Source of the DNA: Microbacterium candidum | GTDB lineage: Bacteria > Actinomycetota > Actinomycetes > Actinomycetales > Microbacteriaceae | Direction: 5' to 3' | DNA length: 64,000 bases | Assembly (NCBI RefSeq): GCF_030315975.1 | Contig: NZ_JASXSZ010000003.1 | Location: 124,001 to 188,000 of the forward strand | Part shown: piece by piece, positions 54,118 to 64,000 of the stretch | Position numbering within the stretch: position 1 is the stretch's first letter | Layout: each line of letters begins with the position of its first letter | Made by a program: the position numbers and the translations under genes | The notes under the pieces: generated by a model | What the model was told of the DNA's origin: nothing | What the model saw: only the letters and a program-made list of their open reading frames with translations | Databases searched by the model: none

Positions 54118-54350
54118 GGGAAGAGCGCCTCCGATCTGCGGTCTCGACCTATCGTGACACGGCCTCTCTCGGTGAGCGGGAATATCCGGCGCGCGCCGCC
54201 CGTTTCGTCTGTGCGGTTTCGGAGGAACCTGCGAATCCGCAGTGGACATTTGCGAAATGCCAGACGGTCGTGCAAACTATGGCCGCCCGTACCGGCGGAC
54301 CTGTGTTCCGCCAGAGGTTTCAGGACACACGGAAGAAGAGATATTCAGGC

Positions 54351-54644
54351 ATGGCAACCGACTACGACGCACCCCGCAAGAACGAGGACGAGGGCGAATC
54401 GATCGAGGCGTTCAAGGAGCGCGTGCCGGACAGCTCGTCCGCATCGATCGATGCCGAGGATGCCGACAACCCGTCGGGCTTCGAACTGCCCGGAGCCGAC
54501 CTCTCGGAGCTCGAGCTCGATGTCGTCGTCCTGCCCCCGCAGGAGGACGAGTTCACGTGCGTCAGCTGCTTCCTCGTGAAGCACCGCTCGCAGCTCGACC
54601 ACGAGACGGCGGCAGGACCTATCTGCGTGGAGTGCGCGGCGTAA
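54351..54644 (+). CDS. DUF4193 family zinc-binding protein
   Basis: 97 residues from ATG 54351. The acidic N-terminal part is followed by FTCVSCFLVKHRSQL and PICVECAA, two Cys-x2-Cys pairs that should bind zinc. DUF4193 is universal in actinobacteria and resembles RbpA-like or RNA-polymerase-associated small proteins only in size; function is unknown. A 233-base gap with no gene separates it from sepH. Its 3' end overlaps the convergent DUF3093 gene by 26 bases. Confidence 0.92.
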   Translation: MATDYDAPRKNEDEGESIEAFKERVPDSSSASIDAEDADNPSGFELPGADLSELELDVVVLPPQEDEFTCVSCFLVKHRSQLDHETAAGPICVECAA

Positions 54645-55116
54645 CCTGCGCACGGCGGATCGCCGCCGCAAGCCGATCCGGCGTCCGAGTGGAGACGATC
54701 CACACGGGCGTCGGATCGTCTTCGTCCAGGACCGGGATGCGGATGACTCCGTCGATGCCGCCCCGGATGAGATGCCACGCCCGCGGATCGAGATCACGTC
54801 CGCGCGCATTGCGCGCCTCCTCGCCCGTGAGGATCTCCGGCTCTCCGAGGAGGCTCGCATCGATGTGCGCGCGACCGGCGACGAGCTCGCCGTCGCGGAC
54901 CGCAACGGACGGCGAACCGGCGATGAGGAGCCACACGACTCCGATTCCGACGACGGCGCCGACGATGAGCGCGATCGTCGTGTCGAAGCGCGCGAAGACG
55001 AGGGCCGCCATCGGGCCGCACACCGCGGCGGCCACGAGGAACCAGAGCGACGGACTGAGCCTCTCGCGGTAGACGACGCCGCTGCCTGCGGAAGCACTGC
55101 TCATTGTGTTCTGCAT
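54619..55116 (-). CDS. DUF3093 membrane protein
   Basis: 165 residues with two membrane helices (about 24-42 and 46-66) and a soluble C-terminal domain containing GEARNARGRDLDPRAWHLIRG-like conserved residues. DUF3093 is an actinobacterial family of unknown function that lies between DUF4193 and dut in Mycobacterium as well. The start is ATG 55116 or ATG 55104. It is divergent from dut by only 12 bases, so the two promoters overlap. Confidence 0.9.
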   Translation of the reverse strand: MQNTMSSASAGSGVVYRERLSPSLWFLVAAAVCGPMAALVFARFDTTIALIVGAVVGIGVVWLLIAGSPSVAVRDGELVAGRAHIDASLLGEPEILTGEEARNARGRDLDPRAWHLIRGGIDGVIRIPVLDEDDPTPVWIVSTRTPDRLAAAIRRAQVTPRTPRR

Positions 55117-55122
55117 TACCCT
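55117..55122 (+). promoter_or_regulatory. -10 element of dut
   Basis: TACCCT fits TANNNT and ends six bases before the dut GTG, so transcription should begin at or next to the start codon (leaderless). It lies immediately after the start codon of the divergent DUF3093 gene. Confidence 0.5.
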
Positions 55123-55128
55123 CTATGC

Positions 55129-55584
55129 GTGACCGAAACCGTGGACGTCCTCATTATCGCCCCCGAGCTTCCGGCCTACGCGCACCCCGGTGACGCCGGG
55201 GCCGATCTGATCGCCGCGGAGTCCGTCCGGCTGCAGCCGGGCGAGCGCGCGCTCGTCGGCACCGGCGTGCGGATCGCCCTGCCCGAGGGCCATGCCGCAT
55301 TCGTCGTGCCCCGCAGCGGCCTCGCCGCCAAGCACGGGATCACGATCGTCAACGCGCCGGGCACGATCGACGCCGGCTACCGCGGCGAGATCAAGGTCGC
55401 GCTGCTGAACACCGACGCCCGCGAGGCCTACGACATCCAGGTCGGCGATCGCATCGCCCAGCTGATCGTCATGCCCGTGCCGCGCGCGCGCTTCATCCCG
55501 GTCGACGAGCTTCCCGACAGCGTCCGCGGCGACGGCGGCTTCGGTTCGACCGGCTACCAGATCCAGGAAGGAAGCAACGCATGA
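55129..55584 (+). CDS. dut: dUTP diphosphatase
   Basis: 151 residues with all five trimeric dUTPase motifs: HPGDAGADL, VPRSGLAAKHG, GTIDAGYRGEI, GDRIAQLI and the C-terminal RGDGGFGSTG. It hydrolyses dUTP to dUMP and pyrophosphate, keeping uracil out of DNA. GTG 55129 is chosen for the normal N-terminus and leaderless -10. Its stop overlaps the DUF3710 start by four bases, and DUF3159 follows with a second overlap, giving a three-gene operon conserved across actinobacteria. Confidence 0.97.
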   Translation: MTETVDVLIIAPELPAYAHPGDAGADLIAAESVRLQPGERALVGTGVRIALPEGHAAFVVPRSGLAAKHGITIVNAPGTIDAGYRGEIKVALLNTDAREAYDIQVGDRIAQLIVMPVPRARFIPVDELPDSVRGDGGFGSTGYQIQEGSNA

Positions 55585-56180
55585 CGGATGCGTCTGCCGC
55601 ACCGGAAGAGCCGAAGTCGGCCCCCGAGGACCGCGCCGTGACCGGCCCGTTCGACGACTCGGAGGCGAACCCGGTACGGCCCTACATCGACCTCGGCGGG
55701 ATCAAGGTGCTCCCGCGTGAAGGCCTGAACCTGCGTCTCGAAGTCGAGGAGCAGACGAAGCGGATCGTCGCGGTCGGACTCGACTACGCCGAGTCGACGC
55801 TGCAGGTGCAGCCGTTCGCGGCGCCGCGCACCACGGGGCTCTGGGAGGAGACCCGCGAGCAGATCCGTCAGCAGATCCGCCAGCAGGGCGGCCGCGTCGA
55901 GGAGCGCGAGGGCCCCCTCGGGCCTGAGCTCCTCGCTGAGGTCCCGGTCATGGCCGGTGCCGACGGCACCGCCGGCAAGCGACTCGCGCGATTCGTCGGC
56001 GTCGACGGCCCGCGCTGGTTCCTGCGCGGCGTCATCGGAGGCGCTGCGACGAGCGACGTCGAGGCCGCGGCCCTCGTGGAGGACCTCTTCCGCTCGATCG
56101 TCGTCGTCCGCGGGGGAAGCCCCATGCCGCCGCGCGACCTCATCCCGCTGAAGATGCCGTCGACCCCGGGCGTGGCGTGA
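55581..56180 (+). CDS. DUF3710 domain-containing protein
   Basis: 199 residues. An acidic N-terminal tail (1-30) leads into the DUF3710 core, with LGGIKVLPREGLNLRLEVEE and DGPRWFLRGVIGG as conserved blocks. No membrane segment or catalytic motif is seen. Function unknown; always encoded directly after dut in actinobacteria. The ATGA overlaps on both sides indicate translational coupling with dut and DUF3159. Confidence 0.92.
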   Translation: MTDASAAPEEPKSAPEDRAVTGPFDDSEANPVRPYIDLGGIKVLPREGLNLRLEVEEQTKRIVAVGLDYAESTLQVQPFAAPRTTGLWEETREQIRQQIRQQGGRVEEREGPLGPELLAEVPVMAGADGTAGKRLARFVGVDGPRWFLRGVIGGAATSDVEAAALVEDLFRSIVVVRGGSPMPPRDLIPLKMPSTPGVA

Positions 56181-56950
56181 CGGACAGAGAATCGGGCGAG
56201 GCGGCGGGGGAGGAGCCCCGCGACGCCGAGCCCTCGGCCTCCGATCTCATCGGCGCCGCGCTCGGCAACGCCGCTCGTCGCGCGGGCCTCGATCCCGCCA
56301 AGCAGTCGTCGACCGGCCACGTCGTGTGGGCGGCGATGGGCGGATGGCGCGGCATCCTCGAGAGCGTCCTGCCGACCCTCGTCTTCGTCGTCGTGTGGGG
56401 ACTGACCCTGGATGCGAAGGGGCAGGGCAACCTCCTCCTGTCGATCGGGCTCTCGGTCGGACTCGCCGCGGTCTTCACGCTCATCCGCCTCGCCACGCAC
56501 TCGCAGGCGACGGCGGCGATCGGCGGGCTGATCGCCGCAGCGGCTGCGGCGGCGCTCGCACTGTGGACGGGGAACGCGGCCAACAACTTCCTCCTCGGGC
56601 TCATCACCAACGCCGTGTACGGCCTCGCCTTCCTCGTGTCGGCGATCGTGCGCTGGCCCCTCATCGGCCTCGCCGCCGGCTGGCTGATGGGGGAGGGCAC
56701 GGCGTGGCGCGAGGACGCGCGCAAGCGCCGCGTCTATTTCTGGCTCACGATCGCGTGGGCCGCACTGTTCTTCGTCCGCCTCGCCGTCGAGCTGCCGCTG
56801 TACATCGCGCAGGACACCGGGACGCTCGGGATCGCCAAGCTCGTCCTGGGGCTTCCCCTCTTCGCGCCGCTCGTCGCCGTCACGTGGCTCGCCGTCCGCG
56901 CGCTGTACCCGAAGGCACCGGATGCCGGCGGGGATGCGCCGGCGAAGTGA
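56177..56950 (+). CDS. DUF3159 multi-pass membrane protein
   Basis: 257 residues. A charged N-terminal region (to about 50) is followed by six hydrophobic segments between about 62 and 240. The DUF3159 family is actinobacterial and of unknown function. It ends the dut operon. Its stop (56948-56950) is only three bases from a 24-base palindrome that probably belongs to the acnA promoter. Confidence 0.92.
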   Translation: MTDRESGEAAGEEPRDAEPSASDLIGAALGNAARRAGLDPAKQSSTGHVVWAAMGGWRGILESVLPTLVFVVVWGLTLDAKGQGNLLLSIGLSVGLAAVFTLIRLATHSQATAAIGGLIAAAAAAALALWTGNAANNFLLGLITNAVYGLAFLVSAIVRWPLIGLAAGWLMGEGTAWREDARKRRVYFWLTIAWAALFFVRLAVELPLYIAQDTGTLGIAKLVLGLPLFAPLVAVTWLAVRALYPKAPDAGGDAPAK

Positions 56951-56953
56951 TAC

Positions 56954-56977
56954 ATTTATCTCGACATCAAGATAAAT
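56954..56977. promoter_or_regulatory. Palindromic operator upstream of acnA
   Basis: Arms ATTTATCT (56954-56961) and AGATAAAT (56970-56977) flank an 8-base centre that also pairs at two of four positions per side. It is AT-rich in a very GC-rich region and lies about 110 bases before the aconitase start. The shape resembles sites of MarR- or TetR-type regulators; the cognate protein is not evident. Confidence 0.6.
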
Positions 56978-57087
56978 TCCCCCCGCGAAGCGGTTAGGCG
57001 GACCTCACTAGCCGTGGCCGTCCGAGCGGGGAAGGATGGGTCTGCGGGCGCGAAGCCCGTCCCCGCCGCCGATGAAGGAGACGACAC

Positions 57088-59898
<2,811 letters not shown>

Positions 59899-59909
59899 GC
59901 GACCGACGC

Positions 59910-59939
59910 GAGGCCGGTGACCCGAGGGTCGCCGGCCTC
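59910..59939 (+). terminator. Terminator hairpin after acnA
   Basis: GAGGCCGGTGAC (59910-59921) pairs with GTCGCCGGCCTC (59928-59939) with one G-U, twelve bases after the acnA stop. A TAGAAT at 59946-59951 just beyond it may be the -10 of dxs. Confidence 0.7.
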
Positions 59940-59997
59940 GTCGCGTAGAATCGACGGATGCGGCGGCATCCGTCACCGCGTGAAAGGCCTTCTGTCG

Positions 59998-61947
59998 ATG
60001 ACGCTTCTCGAGACGATCACGGGTCCTCGCGACCTCGACGCACTCTCAGAGGAGCAGGTGGATCTGCTCGCGGCAGAGATCCGCGAGTTCCTCATCGAGA
60101 ACGTCGCCCGTACCGGCGGGCACCTCGGACCGAACCTCGGCGTCGTCGAGCTGACCCTCGCAATCCACCGCGTGTTCTCCTCGCCGCGCGACGCGATCGT
60201 GTTCGACACGGGTCACCAGTCGTACGTGCACAAGCTGCTGACCGGTCGCCAGGACTTCTCGACCCTGCGCCAGACTGGAGGCCTCGCGGGCTATCCGCAG
60301 CGCTCCGAATCGGTGCATGACATCGTCGAGTCCTCGCACGCCTCGAGTTCGCTGTCGTGGGCGGACGGCATCTCGAAGGCGTTCGAGATGACCGGGCAGA
60401 GTGACCGTTACGTCGTCGCGGTGGTCGGCGACGGCGCGCTGACGGGCGGGATGACGTGGGAGGCGCTCAACAACATCTCCGACGACAACACGCGCAAGCT
60501 CATCATCGTCGTCAACGACAACGGCCGCTCCTACGCGCCGACGATCGGCGGGATGGCGCGCTTCCTCAACTCCGTCCGCACGAAGCAGACCTACCGCAAT
60601 CTGCATCTGTCCAGCAGCCGCGCCTTCGACAGGCTCGGCGACCCGGGCAAGGCGTTCTATCGCGGCGTCCGCGGCGGTCTGCATGGCTTCCTCGCGCGGT
60701 TCACCGACAACGAGGCGCTCTACTCCAACCTCGACATCAAGTACGTCGGCCCGGTCGACGGCCATGACGAGCACGCGATGGAGGCGGCGCTGCGTCAGGC
60801 CAAGAACTACGGAGCCCCGGTCATCGTGCACGCGATCACCGAGAAGGGCCGCGGCTACGAGCCGGCGCGTCAGGATGTCGCGGATCAGTTCCACGCCGTC
60901 GGAATCATCGATCCCGAGACCGGCGAGCCGCTCGAGAGCCCCTCAGCCCCCTCGTGGACCGCCGTGTTCGCCGACTCGCTCGTCGGGCTCGCCGACGCCG
61001 ACCCGCGGCTCGTCGGGATCACTGCGGCCATGCTCCAGCCGACCGGATTGCACCGCATGGCGGAGCGGTTCCCCGACCGGGTCTTCGACGTCGGCATCGC
61101 CGAGCAGCACGCGGTGACGGCCGCGGCGGGTCTCGCCTTCGGGGGACTGCATCCTGTCGTCGCCCTCTACGCGACGTTCATCAACCGCGCCTTCGATCAG
61201 GTGCTGATGGATGTCGCCCTCCATCGCGCGGGAGTGACCTTCGTCCTCGATCGCGCCGGCGTGACAGGCCCCGACGGCCCGAGTCACCACGGCGTGTGGG
61301 ACCTCGCGATCCTGCAGGTGGTGCCCGGCATCCGCATCGCGGCTCCCCGTGACGCCACCCGCATCACCGAAGAGCTCGCGGAGGCGGTGAAGGTGCAGGA
61401 TGCGCCGACCGTGCTCCGGTTCCCGAAGGGGAACGTCGGACGGGAGATCGACGCGGTCCGCCGCACGGATGACGGCGTCGACATCCTGCGCGAGGCCGAG
61501 GTCAAGGACGTCCTCGTCGTCACCGTCGGGCCGATGGCTGCGACGGGCCTCGCCGTCGCCGACCTCCTGGCCGCACAGGGCATCGGCGCGACCGTGGTGG
61601 ATCCTCGATGGGTCGTGCCCGTCGCGAGCAGCGTCATCGAGCTGTCTGCGGCCCATCGCCTCGTCGTGTCGATCGAGGACGGCGTCCGCGTGGGTGGCAT
61701 CGGCACCCGCATCAGACAGGATCTGCGCGAAGCGGGCGTCGACACGGCGGTCACCGAACTCGGCCTGCCCGACGAGTTCCTCGAGCACGGTTCGCGTGGC
61801 GACATCCTCGAACGCGTCGGTCTCACGCCGCAGCAGATCGCGCGCGACGTCACGGCGATGGTGTCGGGCGCGAAGCTTCCGTTCGCGCGCGGGGTGTCCG
61901 GCGACACGGGGGTCGTGCCCGTCGTCGGGCCCGCCGAACCGCGCTGA
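59998..61947 (+). CDS. dxs: 1-deoxy-D-xylulose-5-phosphate synthase
   Basis: 649 residues from ATG 59998 (GAAAGG about ten bases upstream). The thiamine-diphosphate motif GDGALTGGMTWEALNN, the catalytic GHQSYVHKLLTGR region, DIKYVGPVDGHD and the transketolase-like EQHAVTAAAGLA are all intact. It condenses pyruvate and glyceraldehyde-3-phosphate, the first step of the MEP isoprenoid pathway. Its position downstream of the acn region is common in actinobacteria. A 27-residue upstream extension is possible but lacks a better start. Confidence 0.96.
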   Translation: MTLLETITGPRDLDALSEEQVDLLAAEIREFLIENVARTGGHLGPNLGVVELTLAIHRVFSSPRDAIVFDTGHQSYVHKLLTGRQDFSTLRQTGGLAGYPQRSESVHDIVESSHASSSLSWADGISKAFEMTGQSDRYVVAVVGDGALTGGMTWEALNNISDDNTRKLIIVVNDNGRSYAPTIGGMARFLNSVRTKQTYRNLHLSSSRAFDRLGDPGKAFYRGVRGGLHGFLARFTDNEALYSNLDIKYVGPVDGHDEHAMEAALRQAKNYGAPVIVHAITEKGRGYEPARQDVADQFHAVGIIDPETGEPLESPSAPSWTAVFADSLVGLADADPRLVGITAAMLQPTGLHRMAERFPDRVFDVGIAEQHAVTAAAGLAFGGLHPVVALYATFINRAFDQVLMDVALHRAGVTFVLDRAGVTGPDGPSHHGVWDLAILQVVPGIRIAAPRDATRITEELAEAVKVQDAPTVLRFPKGNVGREIDAVRRTDDGVDILREAEVKDVLVVTVGPMAATGLAVADLLAAQGIGATVVDPRWVVPVASSVIELSAAHRLVVSIEDGVRVGGIGTRIRQDLREAGVDTAVTELGLPDEFLEHGSRGDILERVGLTPQQIARDVTAMVSGAKLPFARGVSGDTGVVPVVGPAEPR

Positions 61948-62031
61948 CGGACCGACCGCGGCGGAGGCGAGCGGGCGGGGGCGGCGTACGCCGCGCAGCC
62001 GTCTCGCGGGGAGCCGATTCCGGGCTGTGGA

Positions 62032-62721
62032 CTATCCTGCCGTGCTGCCGATTCTGACGTCGGCGATGAGCCCGAGGAGCTCGCGCAGGGGAGCCCGCAT
62101 GATCGGAAGCCGTGCGAGCGGCAGGCCGAGGCGCAGCAGACGCAGCCCTCGGTCGAGGAGCAGCCGCGTGCGCCTCTGTCCTGGCGAGGAGTCGTAGACC
62201 CAGAACATCGCGAGCAGCAGGTGTCCGATGACAAGTGCCTGCGGCAGGGCGTCGCGGAGATCCGCGGGGAGCCGGTCGTCCGCCCCATCCACGGCCTCGC
62301 GGAAGAGTCCCTCGACGATCGCCAGCGCGGGCGCGGAGTCGTCCGAGAGCGGGTTGATCGGCGATCTGGGGGAGACGGCCGCGGAGAGGAAGCCCGGTGC
62401 GAAGCCGTGGTACGGCTCGAGCTGGTCGAGCCCGGTGCGGTAGACGATGCCGACGCGGTCGACGAGATCGGTGGATGCCGCGAGACCAGGTTCGGCGGCC
62501 GCGCGATGTCCCTCCTGCACATCGAGGTACAGCTCCTGGACCAGATGGTTCTTCGACGCGAAATGGTAATGCGTCGTCCCGACGGAGACCCCTGCCTCCT
62601 GGGCGATGAGGCGGATCGTCGTATCGTCGTACCCCCGCTCCCGGAACGACCGGAGCGCGATCTCGCGCAGCTGTGCCCGGGTTCGCTCGCTCTTCGTCAT
62701 CGGGGCGTCGGTACTGAACAT
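62032..62721 (-). CDS. TetR-family transcriptional regulator
   Basis: 229 residues from ATG 62721, or 222 from ATG 62700. The helix-turn-helix is clear: EIALRSFRERGYDDTTIRL and VSVGTTHYHFASKNHL. The ligand domain is 160 residues. The first ATG lies seven bases after minus-strand TAGTGT, so the mRNA is probably leaderless, and a perfect palindrome (62714-62727) covers this start, which suggests autoregulation. The neighbouring fadB-like gene may be a target, making a fatty-acid-degradation regulator plausible but unproven. Confidence 0.9.
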   Translation of the reverse strand: MFSTDAPMTKSERTRAQLREIALRSFRERGYDDTTIRLIAQEAGVSVGTTHYHFASKNHLVQELYLDVQEGHRAAAEPGLAASTDLVDRVGIVYRTGLDQLEPYHGFAPGFLSAAVSPRSPINPLSDDSAPALAIVEGLFREAVDGADDRLPADLRDALPQALVIGHLLLAMFWVYDSSPGQRRTRLLLDRGLRLLRLGLPLARLPIMRAPLRELLGLIADVRIGSTAG

Positions 62722-62727
62722 GTTCAG
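62714..62727. promoter_or_regulatory. Palindromic TetR operator overlapping the regulator start
   Basis: CTGAACATGTTCAG is a perfect 14-base palindrome with partial symmetry outside it. It spans the ATG at 62719-62721 and lies just beyond the predicted -10, the usual place for a self-repressing TetR protein. Confidence 0.65.
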
Positions 62728-62738
62728 CACACTACAGC

Positions 62739-62776
62739 GGAAGGGCGGGCCTCCGATCTCGGAGGACCGCCCTTCC
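62739..62776 (-). terminator. Terminator hairpin after the fadB-like gene
   Basis: GGAAGGGCGG (62739-62748) pairs with CCGCCCTTCC (62767-62776), and inside it CCTCCGA pairs with TCGGAGG, with one mismatch between. It lies 15 bases past the fadB-like stop on the minus strand and before the tetR promoter. Confidence 0.75.
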
Positions 62777-62791
62777 GGCGTGCTGCATGGA

Positions 62792-64000
62792 TCAGCGGTT
62801 GGCGACCCCGCGGATCGCCGGGTGGTGGAACGTGTCGCCGAACACGCGCTCCGACGCACCCTCGCGGTCGAGGTACGGCGACGCGCCGCCGTCGATGAAC
62901 GGCCAGCCGGCGCCGAGGATGAGGCACAGGTCGATGTCCTCGACCTCGGGCACGACACCCTCGTCCAGCATCAGCTTGATCTCCTGAGCGAGGCCGTCCT
63001 GCACGCGACGCAGGATCTCCGCCTCGGATGCGGGCGAGGAGCCGACCGCATCCTTCAGCACCCTCTGCGCGTCCTTGGTCCAGCCGGTCACGCGACCGGC
63101 CTTGTCCTTCTCCACGACCTGGGGCAGCTCGGCGAGCGCGTGGAAGTTCGCGTTCGCGTAGAACCGCTCGGGGAAGGCGTTCGCCATCGTGTCCTGCACG
63201 TGCGCGGCGACCTTCCAGCCGACGAGGTCGATGAGCTGGAACGGCTTCATCGGGAGGCCGAGCGGCTCGAAGGCCTTCTCCACCGTCAGCAGCGGCGTGC
63301 CCTCGTAGAGCGCCCGCGCGGCCTCGCCGAAGACCTTCGCGAGGAGGCGGTTCACGACGAAGCCCGGCGCGTCCGCGGTGAGCACCGCGTTCTTGCCGAG
63401 GCCGCGGGCGACCACGAACGCCGTCGAGAGCGCGGCATCCTTCGTCGCGGGCGTCTTCACGATCTCGATGAGCGGCATGACCGCCACCGGGTTGAAGAAG
63501 TGGAAGCCGACGAGACGCTCCGGATGAGCGAGCTTCGCGCCGATCTCTTCCACCGACAGCGACGAGGTGTTGGTCGCAAGGATCGCGTCCTCGGCGATGA
63601 TCGGCTCGATCTCGGCGAACACCTGCTGCTTGACGCCGATCTCCTCGAACACGGCCTCGATGACGAAGTCGCAGTCCGCGTACTCGGTCTTGTCGGTCGT
63701 GCCGTGGATGAGCGCCCGCAGGCGGTTGGCGGCGTCGCCGTCGAGACGGCCCTTCGCCTCGAGCTTGTCGATCTCGTCGTTGATGTAGGCGAGGCCCTTG
63801 TCGACGCGCGACTGGTCGAGATCGGTGATCAGCACTGGCACCTGCAGCTTGCGCACGAACAGCAGGGCGAACTGGCTCGCCATGAGCCCGGCGCCGATGA
63901 TGCCGACCTTCGTCACCTTCTTGGCGAGCGCCTTGTCGGGCGCGCCGACCGGACGCTTCGCGCGCTTCTGCACGAGATCGAAGGCGTACATGGATGCGGC
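62792..64000 (-). CDS. 3-hydroxyacyl-CoA dehydrogenase (FadB/FadJ-like), C-terminal part
   Basis: The frame is open to the window edge; about 403 residues are seen, from AASMYAFDLV, so the enoyl-CoA hydratase half is outside. The NAD-binding motif VGIIGAGLMASQFA, the segment ATNTSSLSVEEIG and the catalytic GFHFFNPV followed by a C-terminal domain (FVVNRLLAKVFGEA) are present. Actinobacterial multifunctional proteins of this type are about 700 residues. It oxidises 3-hydroxyacyl-CoA in fatty-acid beta-oxidation. The adjacent TetR gene may regulate it. Confidence 0.93.
   Translation of the reverse strand, partial: AASMYAFDLVQKRAKRPVGAPDKALAKKVTKVGIIGAGLMASQFALLFVRKLQVPVLITDLDQSRVDKGLAYINDEIDKLEAKGRLDGDAANRLRALIHGTTDKTEYADCDFVIEAVFEEIGVKQQVFAEIEPIIAEDAILATNTSSLSVEEIGAKLAHPERLVGFHFFNPVAVMPLIEIVKTPATKDAALSTAFVVARGLGKNAVLTADAPGFVVNRLLAKVFGEAARALYEGTPLLTVEKAFEPLGLPMKPFQLIDLVGWKVAAHVQDTMANAFPERFYANANFHALAELPQVVEKDKAGRVTGWTKDAQRVLKDAVGSSPASEAEILRRVQDGLAQEIKLMLDEGVVPEVEDIDLCLILGAGWPFIDGGASPYLDREGASERVFGDTFHHPAIRGVANR

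Noticed and set aside
56992..57010. TTAGG...ACCT sequence as an iron box before acnA
   Set aside because: The half sites are too close together for the 19-base DtxR site.

Overview
The window is a gene-dense, high-GC stretch of chromosome from an actinobacterium, most likely a member of the Microbacteriaceae such as Microbacterium. The main evidence is the set of actinobacterial marker families present: FasR-type fatty-acid regulator, DUF3145, DUF3093, DUF4191, DUF4193, DUF3710, DUF3159, SepH, PpgK, homodimeric AceE, MurT/GatD, PAC2 and a SigA with a long acidic N-terminus. Frequent GTG starts, many apparently leaderless genes and a strong excess of the hexamer GGATGC/GCATCC fit this. I see no prophage, insertion sequence, CRISPR array or replication origin; it is housekeeping chromosome with a few lineage-specific islands.

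Layout. 1-9.7 kb: the 3' end of dnaG, an orphan ABC ATPase, tRNA-Asn, a small dimerisation-domain protein, a divergent LysR regulator / hydrolase pair followed by a broken SDR gene, two DMT-type transporters, an iminopeptidase-like hydrolase, peptide deformylase, a CAT-anticodon tRNA and a GmrSD-like DUF262 protein whose nuclease histidine is missing. 9.7-13.4 kb: an unrecognised oxygenase-like gene behind a possible DtxR-type iron box, a secreted S53 peptidase and DUF3145. 13.5-21.2 kb: the minus-strand aceE-fasR-fabD-fabH-acpP-fabF block, which couples acetyl-CoA supply to fatty-acid synthesis. 21.3-25.0 kb: tRNA-Val, CdsZ-type zinc ribbon protein, a divergent family-A polymerase, RNase P RNA and polyphosphate glucokinase. 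25.1-32.5 kb: nitrogen assimilation (glnA2, glnE, glnA1) with small hypothetical genes. 32.6-40 kb: RDD protein, DUF4191, a membrane protein of unknown function and the pepA-lpdA-sucB operon. The lipB-lipA genes often found here in relatives are absent. 40-46.6 kb: PAC2, sigA, then murT-like, gatD-like and two incomplete alanine-racemase paralogues. 46.7-51.8 kb: topoisomerase IV parE and parC, convergent. 51.9-57 kb: phosphatase, sepH, DUF4193, DUF3093, dut, DUF3710, DUF3159. 57-64 kb: aconitase, dxs, a TetR regulator and the 5'-truncated part of a fadB-like gene.

The most interesting locus is 42.6-46.3 kb. The MurT-like ligase keeps its ATP-binding P-loop but has no zinc-ribbon cysteines. 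Its GatD partner has lost both the catalytic Cys (Gly92) and His (Gln191). The next two genes are alanine-racemase relatives with complementary losses: one keeps the Tyr/Met-Asp C-terminal half but has Arg in place of the PLP lysine, the other keeps the lysine barrel but has lost the tyrosine. In a heterodimer they would rebuild one active site. Microbacteriaceae have B-type peptidoglycan, cross-linked through the alpha-carboxyl of D-Glu2, the group that MurT/GatD normally amidates. I infer that this operon may instead make the D-configured bridge amino acid and attach it to D-Glu2. That is a hypothesis, not a demonstrated function.
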